Assembly: GCA_913063495.1 (NCBI GenBank)
Contig: CAJXXT010000038.1
Span: forward strand, 1 to 32,872
Direction: 5' to 3'
Source: an uncultured Gammaproteobacteria bacterium
Lineage (GTDB): Bacteria; Pseudomonadota; Gammaproteobacteria; Pseudomonadales; Ketobacteraceae
Length of the DNA stretch: 32,872 nt
Shown: positions 19,061 to 27,080 of the stretch, in pieces
Numbering within the stretch: position 1 is the first letter of the stretch
Layout of the letters: every line of letters begins with the position of its first letter
The notes under the pieces: model-generated
The model's input: the letters and a program-made list of their open reading frames with translations, nothing else
What the model was told of the DNA's origin: nothing
Databases searched by the model: none
Position numbers and translations under genes: made by a program

Positions 19061-20568
19061 TTTACTTCCCCTACCACTGAATCATGTTTAATATGGAATT
19101 TATTTACTTCAAACTTGCGTGTTTTCCACCGATACATAAAACTCCAGTTCGGCCATAGTCCTGCATTACCACCGTTCGCGTGTTGGTAATAACTCTTGCA
19201 ACCGCCATTAACCCAGGATGTTCGTTCTGCTCTTTCTACGACGTCTTGACTAAATGCGTTCATAACATCTTCTCGCACATTAACGCTCTTTAACGCGTTC
19301 TTGCGCATAGACCGAATAGCTTTGGTAATGTAGTCCGCCTGCATTTCGAGAGTAAAAATAGCGGACTGATTACCCGCAAGTGAAAATGGCCCTAGCATCA
19401 TAAATAAATTGGGAAATCCCGCGAAAGACGTTCCAAGATAAGATTTTGGTCTATCTTCTAATAACGCAGAGAGTGACAGGCCATCATCCCCCGTTAGTTT
19501 TTCTGCTATCTGATGCGGTACCCGGAATCCTGTCGCGTAGATAATCACATCGACTTCATGCTCTTGGCCTGCCCCATCCACAATACTGTGTTCACGAATT
19601 TCTTGAATTCCATCGGTTACCAAATTAACATTATCTTTTTGTAACGCAGGGAAGTACTTGCTGCTAAATACAGGGCGCTTACAACCAAAACGATAGTCTG
19701 GCGTTAGCTTTTCGCGTAACACAGAATCTTTTATCTGGTGATTCAAGTGGTGCCGCGCCACCGCCTCAAAAGCGGTTAAGAAACGTGAATCAACAAATTG
19801 AGGTAACCCGACAAGACCTTCATAAGCGGCATACCACATCGAACGAATACTGCGCTGAAAATAGGGTACGTAACGTGACACAGCTTTCTGCGCGATAGAT
19901 GTTGAGAAGTCTATACGGGGTAACACATGACTTGGCGTTCGCTGAAATACCGTCAAGGTATCAACGCACGACTGAATCTCTGGCAACAACTGAATGGACG
20001 TTGCCCCCGTACCAATGATCGCAACTTTTTTCTCTGCGAGATCATAATTTTGATCCCAGTTAAAGGTGTGAAAAGAGTGCCCTTTAAAGGTTTCAGCGCC
20101 TGTAAACTTTGGCACTACCGGTTCGCCAAAAGGACCTGTCGCCGTTGTTAATACATCACAGGTAAATTCACCCTGATTTGTTGTGATATGCCACTTATCA
20201 CTCTGAGTATCCCAGTGGGCTTCTTTTAACTCCGTGTTAAATCGAATATAAGAATATAAATCAAAATCATTGGCGACATTCTTCATATACTCAAAAATCT
20301 CTGGCTGAGTACCATGAGTCCGAGACCAGTTCGGGTTGGGCGCAAAGGACAGCGAGTAAAGATTTGACGCCACATCACACGCACAACCAGGATAAGTGTT
20401 ATCTCGCCAAGTTCCACCAACGTCTTCCGCTCTCTCAAGAAGCGTAAAATCGACGATGCCAGCATCCTTTAACTTTACAGCAAGCGCTAAGCCGCCAAAC
20501 CCTGTTCCAACAATGACAATCGGCAAATGTCTGATATTGTTATCATTTTTATTCTCAACCATACTCAT
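19057..20568 (-). CDS. Baeyer-Villiger-type flavin monooxygenase
   Basis: 503 residues. The FAD-binding motif is GTGFGG (21-26), then GGTW (51-54). The type I Baeyer-Villiger fingerprint FKGHSFHTFNWD lies at 161-172 and the NADPH-binding motif GTGATS at 186-191. The C-terminal half has the family's ATGF motif (YATGFRVP). It should insert oxygen next to a ketone to give an ester or lactone. GAGG lies five bases before ATG 20568; ATG 20562 is also possible. It is the first gene of the four-gene operon (monooxygenase, SDR, hydrolase, acyl-CoA synthetase). The upstream 183 bp hold a direct-repeat operator. The mycobacterial EthA/MymA type is the closest analogue by context; the substrate is unknown. 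Confidence 0.93.
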   Translation of the reverse strand: MSMVENKNDNNIRHLPIVIVGTGFGGLALAVKLKDAGIVDFTLLERAEDVGGTWRDNTYPGCACDVASNLYSLSFAPNPNWSRTHGTQPEIFEYMKNVANDFDLYSYIRFNTELKEAHWDTQSDKWHITTNQGEFTCDVLTTATGPFGEPVVPKFTGAETFKGHSFHTFNWDQNYDLAEKKVAIIGTGATSIQLLPEIQSCVDTLTVFQRTPSHVLPRIDFSTSIAQKAVSRYVPYFQRSIRSMWYAAYEGLVGLPQFVDSRFLTAFEAVARHHLNHQIKDSVLREKLTPDYRFGCKRPVFSSKYFPALQKDNVNLVTDGIQEIREHSIVDGAGQEHEVDVIIYATGFRVPHQIAEKLTGDDGLSLSALLEDRPKSYLGTSFAGFPNLFMMLGPFSLAGNQSAIFTLEMQADYITKAIRSMRKNALKSVNVREDVMNAFSQDVVERAERTSWVNGGCKSYYQHANGGNAGLWPNWSFMYRWKTRKFEVNKFHIKHDSVVGEVK

Positions 20569-20662
20569 ATCACCTCAAATACAAACCACCTCGACACCTA
20601 TTGCAAGCCGAGCATTCTGAAGAGATTTAAGAGTAAAGGAGATAAGATGACGGGGTTAACCT

Positions 20663-20695
20663 ACCTGCCGTCAATTGGGAATGACTTGCCGCCAA
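20663..20695 (-). promoter_or_regulatory. Direct-repeat operator, 21-bp spacing, before monooxygenase operon
   Basis: ACCTGCCGTCAA (20663-20674) and ACTTGCCGCCAA (20684-20695) match at 10 of 12 positions and start exactly 21 bp apart, two helical turns. That is the layout bound by AraC-family activators. On the minus strand the promoter-proximal copy overlaps TTGACG, a plausible -35, while no good -10 follows at 17 bp, as expected for an activator-dependent promoter. The adjacent AraC regulator is the likely binder. Confidence 0.65.
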
Positions 20696-20751
20696 ACTAA
20701 AGAATTTTTGTAACCGTTTGGTAACATTTACAAAATTAGACCTTCTGGTCT

Positions 20752-21729
20752 TTATTCACGCCATTTTACTGGAGTTACGCCCGTCCAACGCAAGAATGCA
20801 GCTGAAAAACTGCTGCGCTGCTCGTACCCCAAGTTAAATGCAATTTGCTCAATAGAAAGCTTGGTTGTTTCTAACAACCTAATCGCTTCCTCTTTTCTTA
20901 CTGTTTGCTTGAGGGCTTTAAAATTGGTTTGCTCTTCTGCCAGCTTACGCTGTAACGTTCGCTCGCTAAGGTTCAACGCTCTCGAGACTTCTTCTACCGA
21001 GATTTCCTCAGGCAACCCCGATAAGATGAGGGACTTAATGGCCGCAGAAACCGTTTCGATCGACTGAAGATGCTCTGATGCTTGTTCCTTTATTTTGGCG
21101 TGATATTTTGGCGATGCGGATAACACGGGTAACTCTAAAAAACCTACACTGCCCCATAACGCGTCATAGGGTTTATTAAATAATACCTCGCAATGAAAAT
21201 GCTCACGGTATTTCTCCGCATAATAGGGCTCGGCATGACGAAACCATACGGAATGGGCATCAAACCTCCGCCCTGTTAAGCGCTCCGCCCAAACAGGCAA
21301 CGCTCCAAGCACAATCTCCGCATAGAAGGGCTTAACAGGAACGGGGGTTTGTTTACCATACCGAATACACAGTACTTTATTGGTAAGTTCGACGCTAAAT
21401 CCCATTAAGGGGTGTAATAAGGGTAAGTACTGCTGAAAAAGATCAACCGCCTCTTTCACCGTTTTACAGCTAGCGATCAATGGTCCAAATAACGCTAACT
21501 GTTGAAAATTAGTGCGTTGAGCAAACCCCATCGTTAACCAAGGTTTTTTGGTGCTTTCCAAAAACCATTCTATTGCGATTTCTAATTCCTCTATTGCAAT
21601 ACTGGCAGTATCATCACTAGACAATATCCGGTGAAGGTCATCAATACCCAAACCGTTATCTAAGGCTAAACCTTCGAGTAGTGTTAGAAGAAATGCGGGA
21701 GCCTGAGGCAGTTCAAAGTCTTTACTCAC
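20752..21729 (-). CDS. AraC-family regulator (VirS/OruR-type)
   Basis: 325 residues. The N-terminal part (about 15-200) resembles the Arabinose_bd-type ligand domain PF12625 (FAQRTNFQQLALFGPLIASC, then FVELPVL-like segments). The C-terminus has the two AraC helix-turn-helix motifs (VEEVSRALNLSERTLQRKL and IEQIAFNLGYEQRSSFSAAFLRWTG), ending TPVKWRE. VirS of Mycobacterium tuberculosis has this architecture and controls mymA. The gene is six bases downstream of hisA and on the same strand, upstream of the monooxygenase operon, so it may be co-transcribed with hisA. It should act at the 21-bp direct repeat. Confidence 0.9.
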   Translation of the reverse strand: MSKDFELPQAPAFLLTLLEGLALDNGLGIDDLHRILSSDDTASIAIEELEIAIEWFLESTKKPWLTMGFAQRTNFQQLALFGPLIASCKTVKEAVDLFQQYLPLLHPLMGFSVELTNKVLCIRYGKQTPVPVKPFYAEIVLGALPVWAERLTGRRFDAHSVWFRHAEPYYAEKYREHFHCEVLFNKPYDALWGSVGFLELPVLSASPKYHAKIKEQASEHLQSIETVSAAIKSLILSGLPEEISVEEVSRALNLSERTLQRKLAEEQTNFKALKQTVRKEEAIRLLETTKLSIEQIAFNLGYEQRSSFSAAFLRWTGVTPVKWRE

Positions 21730-21734
21730 TTGCC

Positions 21735-22490
21735 CTACCTTCTATTCCACTCAATGCACTCATCAAGCGTAATTCCACTACCGCCAAATATATCTAACGC
21801 ACTGCCGATTGTCAGATCTACCTTGCCATTCGACAGCAGGTTCACCAACGCTAGGTCATCAATAGAACGAGCTCCTCCCGCATAGGTCACCGGAATAGTC
21901 GCAATATCTCCCAGCAACGTTACGAGGTCTTGATCAATACCTGCTTGTAACCCTTCGACGTCAGCAGCATGAATTAAAAACTCTGAACAATGGCCCGCCA
22001 GCTCAGCTAGGGTTTGCTGATCGATGTGCGTATTTGTCACCGTCTGCCAACGATCCGTTGCAATATTCCAACCAGATTCTGTACGACGGCAACTTAAATC
22101 CAGCACCAAACGCTCGACACCGGTTTCCCGTTTTATTGCTTCCAGACGGTCTGAGGATAGCTGCCCACCTTCAAACAAATAGGAGGTGACAATGATATGA
22201 GAGGCTCCCGCTTCCAAAAACTCCGCTGCATTTTCATTATTTACCCCACCACCAAACTGCAAACCTTGAGGCCAGGCGGCTAGCGCGTTTAAAACTTCCT
22301 GTTTATTCCCAGGCCCCAACGCAATCACATGCCCTCCCGTTAAAGCACTGTCTCTATAGAGTTCAGCATAATAAGCTGCGTCGTAAAGGCTAACATAATT
22401 AGTGTCTGCGCCTTCATCGTTAAGACTGCCACCTACGATCTGTTTTACCTTACCTTGGTGTAAATCAATACAGGGACGAAATTGACTCAA
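21735..22490 (-). CDS. hisA: Eukaryotic-type (HIS6) phosphoribosylformimino-AICAR-ribotide isomerase
   Basis: 251 residues from TTG 22490. AGAGG lies six bases upstream; the frame is open to an ATG at 22580, but that would add 30 unrelated residues. The protein reads like yeast His6: CIDLHQGKVKQIVGG, HVIALGPGN, LQFGGGVN, VLDLSCRRTESGW, FLIHAADVEGLQAGID, YAGGARSIDDL, GKVDLTIGSALDIFGG. His6-type HisA forms its own branch (TIGR02129) from the usual bacterial HisA. It should catalyse the ProFAR-to-PRFAR step of histidine synthesis. It is not in a his operon here. The AraC gene follows six bases downstream, perhaps in the same transcript. The family call is firm; why it is here is unknown. Confidence 0.9.
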   Translation of the reverse strand: MSQFRPCIDLHQGKVKQIVGGSLNDEGADTNYVSLYDAAYYAELYRDSALTGGHVIALGPGNKQEVLNALAAWPQGLQFGGGVNNENAAEFLEAGASHIIVTSYLFEGGQLSSDRLEAIKRETGVERLVLDLSCRRTESGWNIATDRWQTVTNTHIDQQTLAELAGHCSEFLIHAADVEGLQAGIDQDLVTLLGDIATIPVTYAGGARSIDDLALVNLLSNGKVDLTIGSALDIFGGSGITLDECIEWNRR

Positions 22491-22560
22491 AAGAAACCTC
22501 TTGCTTATACCTAGTGTGTTTCGCTGCACGTTGGCCGTACAGAGTGGACTCAATGCGCAC

Positions 22561-22566
22561 ATTATA
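22561..22566 (-). promoter_or_regulatory. hisA: Candidate -10 box upstream of hisA
   Basis: A perfect TATAAT on the minus strand lies 71 bases upstream of the TTG start. No good -35 sits at 17 bp (GCTGAT), so the promoter call is tentative. Confidence 0.35.
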
Positions 22567-22601
22567 ACCCGATAACACAATAAATCAGCAACCGCCTCCT
22601 T

Positions 22602-22619
22602 AGAGGCGGGAAGTTATTA
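22602..22619 (-). terminator. Terminator-like hairpin after flavin oxidoreductase gene
   Basis: CCGCCTC, CTTA and GAGGCGG form a perfect seven-bp GC-rich stem. On the minus strand it is followed by TTGCTGATTTATT, a loose U-rich tail. It lies 97 bases past the stop of the OYE-type gene. Confidence 0.6.
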
Positions 22620-22632
22620 CCCAAACGTACAA

Positions 22633-22646
22633 TAAAGCTAGCTTTA
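22633..22646. promoter_or_regulatory. 14-bp perfect palindrome
   Basis: TAAAGCTAGCTTTA is a complete palindrome between the flavin oxidoreductase gene and its terminator-like hairpin. It may be a repressor site or chance. Confidence 0.3.
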
Positions 22647-22715
22647 CTCAGCCATCACTACGACCAAAAGACAATAATCCAGACATTCAGCTGTACACAC
22701 ATCAATCAAAAACAC

Positions 22716-23933
22716 CTACGCTCTACGCTTTTGAAATACCTGCAACCCATTGCTAGCAAGTGTTTGAATAAGCGACCAGTAGACATTCATATTCGGCGCC
22801 GGCTTCTTGCCTTTTGCAAGCCGGGCCATCTGTTGCTCATACCAGGTAATCTCCAACATACCCGCCTTATCCAATGCGCTCACGCCCGTTGTTAGTGGCT
22901 TTATCAAGTTTTCAACTCTCTCGCCTTTCATAATTCGTAACGGGAGGTCTGGCTGTAATGTTAAGGGTCTAGCAATCCCGACCATATCTACTTCACCGGA
23001 AGAGATCGCACGTTCCATCCCCTTAGCAGTCCTAAAGCCACCAGTAACAACAATTGGTGCATCAATCAATTGCTTCATCTTGGCTGCAAATTCAATAAAA
23101 TAGGCTTCACGCTTTTGAGTGCTTTCTTTTAACACAAAAGCGGGGGATTCATAATTCCCACCGGAAACCTCAAACAAATCCACGCCTAACTTATCCAGAG
23201 CAATGATCACCTGTATTGACTCTTCTTCCGTAAAGCCACCGCGTTGAAAATCCGCTGAATTTAATTTAATACCTATAGGGAAACTCGGCCCCACCTCAGC
23301 GCGAATCGCTTGATATACCTCTTTCACAAAACGCATACGATTTTCAATGGAGCCTCCCCAATCATCATCACGGCGGTTATGAAGCGGGGACAAAAACTGG
23401 TTAACCAAGTAACCATGAGCCCCATGTATCTGCACTCCGGTAAACCCTTCATCCTTTGCTAGGGCTGCGGCATAAGCAAACTTTCCAATAATGCTCTTTA
23501 TTTCTTGCTCTGTTAGTTCCCTTGGCATATTAAAAAATTTATCTAAACCTTTACCCAATGGAATAGCCGAAGGTGCAACTGGATCTGGATTAATCGCATT
23601 GGGCGACTGTTTACCGGGGTGGTTTAGTTGCACCCAACAGTCCGTATTATTTGAGGTTGCCGCTGACGCCCACATGGCTACTTTTGTTGCATCCGTTAGT
23701 TCATCAAATACAACATTACGAGGTTCACCCAACGCTGTTCTATCTATCATCACATTACCTGTTATCAACACTCCTGTGCCACCCAGAGCCCACTGTCGAT
23801 ACAACCCAACAAGTCCTTTGCTCACCTGATGATCGGTCGTCCCTAGAACCTCACTCATCGCTGATTTAAAAAACCGATTTTTAACCTCATGACCACAAGG
23901 CAACCTCAGCGGTTGCGCTAACAAATTACCCAT
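22716..23933 (-). CDS. NADH:flavin oxidoreductase (Old Yellow Enzyme family)
   Basis: 405 residues of an FMN TIM barrel. Family motifs are WVQLNHPGKQS (100-110), VQIHGAHGYLVNQFLSP (167-183, with substrate-binding His170 and His173), NRRDDDWGGSIENRMRF and VTGGFRT followed by GIARPLT (phosphate-binding). It lacks the iron-sulfur C-terminal domain of the larger 2,4-dienoyl-CoA reductases. It should reduce an activated C=C double bond with NAD(P)H. The start overlaps the last eight bases of the desaturase-fusion gene, with GAGGGAG upstream, so the two are coupled and probably act on the same lipid. The substrate is not predictable. Confidence 0.92.
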   Translation of the reverse strand: MGNLLAQPLRLPCGHEVKNRFFKSAMSEVLGTTDHQVSKGLVGLYRQWALGGTGVLITGNVMIDRTALGEPRNVVFDELTDATKVAMWASAATSNNTDCWVQLNHPGKQSPNAINPDPVAPSAIPLGKGLDKFFNMPRELTEQEIKSIIGKFAYAAALAKDEGFTGVQIHGAHGYLVNQFLSPLHNRRDDDWGGSIENRMRFVKEVYQAIRAEVGPSFPIGIKLNSADFQRGGFTEEESIQVIIALDKLGVDLFEVSGGNYESPAFVLKESTQKREAYFIEFAAKMKQLIDAPIVVTGGFRTAKGMERAISSGEVDMVGIARPLTLQPDLPLRIMKGERVENLIKPLTTGVSALDKAGMLEITWYEQQMARLAKGKKPAPNMNVYWSLIQTLASNGLQVFQKRRA

Positions 23934-25929
23934 TATTTACTCCCTCTTTTAACGATAATGCAGATTTTGGTCGACACTGACATGCCAACGTCAAACCATT
24001 TTCCAATTCTCCCGGCAAAATCCCCGGCGTTTCACCTGAAATCAATTCGCTAACGCCACCCCTCACTTGCATCATGCAACACCCACACTGGCCAACACCA
24101 CAGGCATGGGGTATTTTGATACCCGCCTGTGAGGCTGCTTGCAATACTGTTTGATTTTCTGCAACACAAAACTCATGACTAGAACCGTTAGCCAATTCGA
24201 CATTTACTTTATGCACAGGGCCTTCTGGTACTGGCACAGACTGGCCAAACTCTTCTACCAGCACCCTTTCACTTTCAATTCCCAATTTTTGAAGTGTACC
24301 CATTACAATATTTTTCATCACTTCTGGTCCACAAATATAATATTGTCCCTCTAAGATGGCGTCATCCGTAGAAAACATATTCATCAATTTTTCAGCCGTT
24401 AAATACCCGGTTTCACCCTCCCAACCTGCATATGCATTTTCAAAGATATTGGTAACACTAAATCTATCGGGGTACTTTTCCAACAACCTATTTACTTGAC
24501 GTAAAAACATAACATCACTGATAGAGCGATTGGCATAAATCAAATGAACCTTTGTATCAGCACAAGCTTTTGAGCAGGTTCCCAGGGCTGTCTGTGCTAT
24601 CGAGATAATAGGGGTGATACCGCTGCCACCGGCAATTAACGTAAGAAATTTGGTAGGTTTTACGGTATAGGGATCAAACCTAAAGTCGCCGAATGGCCCT
24701 GCCACGGTTAGCTCATCACCTACACATAATTCGTCATTAAGGTAGGTTGAAAGAAGTCCCTTTTCTACCCGTTTTACCCCAATGGTTAATTTCCCTGCAC
24801 GAGGTGACTCACAGATTGAATAACAACGGGTCACTGACTCTCCATTTAACAACTTCGTTACTGTGACATACTGACCTGCTTTAAAAGGTAAGTTTTTCCC
24901 ATTCATATGTTGGAAAGTAATGGCGACCGAATCAGCTGTTTCCTGGTGAACCTTTTCCACATGCAACGTGAATTTACCAACACCATCCACACTACTAGGC
25001 TCTTGCGCGTAAGGGGACTTTCCAAATCCTGGTAACTTATCTGAAAACAACTCCCCTAAAAGCAATGTGCCTGAAAACAAATGCTCTATGGGTGCGTTCT
25101 TAGCTTCTAATTCAGGTCGTACGATAGTAAATACACGTTCATAGTTATACCAAGACACACGAGGGTACAAATGATGAATATGATGATAATTCTGCCCTAG
25201 CGTCAGGTATTTTAAACCTGGAAATAAATAGCTACGCGTATTTTGATATCGCCCCTGCTGGCGTGTTGGCGTATGTGGAATCCAATCAAATACCATTCCA
25301 AGAATATAACTCGTTAAAAAAGCAGGAATAATACCGATCATGAGTAACTCCACCCCATAACCCGAAGCAATTAACCCAAGACTAATCGTCAGAGTAACAC
25401 CGTAATAAAACAACGAGCTTTTCTGAGTTTGGGCGATCACTGGATCATCTTTAAATCGAGTATTAGCCAGATAGATATAATTCAGCGCAAGCGTCAGCGC
25501 TCGAAAATCAGCTCTTCGCAAATTATTGCCTGACACCCAGTGGTCAGGGTCACGATCAGGGTCATTAGTAAATGCATGGTGATAATCATGTATCTTGGCA
25601 AACAAACCAAACGGAATAATAAGAAAAGGTACGGTTACACTCCACCCCATCAACCGCTCCGCAGGTTTCATCCCCCTCACTTCGTGAGCGATATTGCCGT
25701 GCCCTGCTTCGTGGGCAACGGTAAACGCTAAATACAGTAGAACAGTTGATAACAAGGTACCTACAGGAAGGCTTATTGTGCCTGTAAAGACCGCTGCAAT
25801 CATTCCAGCGTAACCTATGACAACACCAACAAAAAGTACGATGGTGCCCCAAGCGACACCTTCTGCGTAATGGGTCCAATCTACAGGTTGTTGACTAACT
25901 ATCTCGGCTGAAACCTTGGCATTCATCAT
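23926..25929 (-). CDS. Membrane fatty-acid desaturase / FNR reductase / 2Fe-2S ferredoxin fusion
   Basis: 667 residues in three parts. Residues 1-300 are a membrane di-iron desaturase/hydroxylase with three histidine boxes: HEAGH (73-77), HDYHH (114-118) and HHIHH (249-253), set between hydrophobic helices. The second box is followed by a Thr/Pro/Asp-Pro-Asp pattern also seen in carotene hydroxylases. Residues about 318-560 are a ferredoxin-NADP reductase module with RCYS (FAD), GPFGDF, GGSGITP (434-440) and CGP (533-535). Residues about 570-667 are a plant-type ferredoxin with cysteines 610, 615, 618 and 650. This gives a self-contained NAD(P)H-driven desaturase or hydroxylase. GGAG precedes the start. 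The divergent AraC gene and a direct-repeat operator lie just upstream. The exact substrate is unknown. Confidence 0.9.
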   Translation of the reverse strand: MMNAKVSAEIVSQQPVDWTHYAEGVAWGTIVLFVGVVIGYAGMIAAVFTGTISLPVGTLLSTVLLYLAFTVAHEAGHGNIAHEVRGMKPAERLMGWSVTVPFLIIPFGLFAKIHDYHHAFTNDPDRDPDHWVSGNNLRRADFRALTLALNYIYLANTRFKDDPVIAQTQKSSLFYYGVTLTISLGLIASGYGVELLMIGIIPAFLTSYILGMVFDWIPHTPTRQQGRYQNTRSYLFPGLKYLTLGQNYHHIHHLYPRVSWYNYERVFTIVRPELEAKNAPIEHLFSGTLLLGELFSDKLPGFGKSPYAQEPSSVDGVGKFTLHVEKVHQETADSVAITFQHMNGKNLPFKAGQYVTVTKLLNGESVTRCYSICESPRAGKLTIGVKRVEKGLLSTYLNDELCVGDELTVAGPFGDFRFDPYTVKPTKFLTLIAGGSGITPIISIAQTALGTCSKACADTKVHLIYANRSISDVMFLRQVNRLLEKYPDRFSVTNIFENAYAGWEGETGYLTAEKLMNMFSTDDAILEGQYYICGPEVMKNIVMGTLQKLGIESERVLVEEFGQSVPVPEGPVHKVNVELANGSSHEFCVAENQTVLQAASQAGIKIPHACGVGQCGCCMMQVRGGVSELISGETPGILPGELENGLTLACQCRPKSALSLKEGVNNG

Positions 25930-26003
25930 CTATCTCCAAAAACTGATCGCTTTTATTGTTTTGTGATAGCTAATGTACGGTTTCCAGAAATAAACTCTTA
26001 TCT

Positions 26004-26034
26004 TTTTATGCCACCTGCTTACCATTTTATGCCA
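26004..26034. promoter_or_regulatory. Perfect 10-bp direct repeat, 21-bp spacing, in divergent promoter region
   Basis: TTTTATGCCA occurs at 26004-26013 and again at 26025-26034, exactly 21 bp apart. It lies between the desaturase-fusion gene (minus) and the AraC gene (plus). The spacing equals that of the operator at 20663, and both contain a TGCC core. It is the natural site for the second AraC regulator, activating the desaturase operon and possibly controlling its own gene. Confidence 0.65.
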
Positions 26035-26087
26035 TCATATCAAACACGCTAACACCAAAAGCAAGACAAGCCAGATTGAGCTTTACG

Positions 26088-27080
26088 ATGAATACACCCT
26101 ATATAAATACAAGTTTCCTAAGTGGATTTAGTGCGCTAGTACTTGCTAAGGGAGGCTCACCCTCAAAACTTTATGAATCTGTTGGGTTAGATAAAGAGAT
26201 ATTTATCGAAGAGAGTTTGTTAATTCCGTTCGATAAATTTATCTACCTCCTGGAAGCCGCGGCCAATCAATTAGACTTTCCAGACATCGCCATGCAGCTG
26301 GCACGGCAACAAGACATGATGATCCTCGCCCCCCTGGGCTCCTTGCTTAATCATTGCAACAATGTATTTGAAGCATTAGAAGTTATCATTAAGTACCTCA
26401 AGATATTGGTGTCTGGGTACCGAGTAGACATTCAGGTACATCAGGAATATTTAACTATCACGTTTGATGTAGAACTTCCCCACATCCAAGAATCCGTTCA
26501 ATATCAAGATTACGCAATGGCAAGTGCGGTTGCGATTCTTCAGGGTATGCTCGGGAAATCTCATCCCATCAGAGCCTGTTATTTTTTACGAAGTGAACAA
26601 AACCACAAACGAATTTCTGAATACTCTCGATACTACGGTTGCCCCGTTGCCTTTAATTGTCGAACCCTTTCTATGACGGTAGACAGTGCTGTTTTGCATA
26701 AAGATATTGGGAAGCTTGTTAGTCAGATAAACGCAAGAATCAATAACGCGTTATCGTCTTATAATGAAAGTATTATTGATCAAGTAACAAAGGTAATCAG
26801 TTTTTCACTGGCGAATGGTAGCAGCAACATTAACGATATAGCGACTGCCATGAACTACAGCCAACGTACACTTCAGCGAAAACTAAGTGAGCACAACACC
26901 TCATATAGAGCCCTTCTCGATTCCGTTAGATTTAATATGGCAAATCAATACCTAAAAAATACCTATTACCGATTAACCGATATTGCTGCACTGCTGGGTT
27001 ATAACAACCTAAGTTCATTTAGTCGTAGCTACCACCGCTGGAGCGGAGTTTATCCAACAGAAGTTCGAAAGCGGATATAA
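26088..27080 (+). CDS. AraC-family regulator (second copy, OruR/VirS-type)
   Basis: 330 residues from ATG 26088; the frame is open to a TTG four codons earlier. The N-terminal ligand domain (about 10-200) is of the same Arabinose_bd type as the regulator at 20752. The two HTH motifs are at the C-terminus (INDIATAMNYSQRTLQRKL and LTDIAALLGYNNLSSFSRSYHRWSG), ending PTEVRKRI. It is divergent from the desaturase/OYE operon and most likely its activator. Its stop codon abuts the stop codon of the convergent kinase gene with no base between them. Confidence 0.9.
   Translation: MNTPYINTSFLSGFSALVLAKGGSPSKLYESVGLDKEIFIEESLLIPFDKFIYLLEAAANQLDFPDIAMQLARQQDMMILAPLGSLLNHCNNVFEALEVIIKYLKILVSGYRVDIQVHQEYLTITFDVELPHIQESVQYQDYAMASAVAILQGMLGKSHPIRACYFLRSEQNHKRISEYSRYYGCPVAFNCRTLSMTVDSAVLHKDIGKLVSQINARINNALSSYNESIIDQVTKVISFSLANGSSNINDIATAMNYSQRTLQRKLSEHNTSYRALLDSVRFNMANQYLKNTYYRLTDIAALLGYNNLSSFSRSYHRWSGVYPTEVRKRI

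Noticed and set aside
23926..25929. AlkB-type alkane monooxygenase
   Set aside because: The histidine boxes are of the fatty-acid desaturase/carotene hydroxylase type and the AlkB signatures (such as NYxEHYG) are absent.
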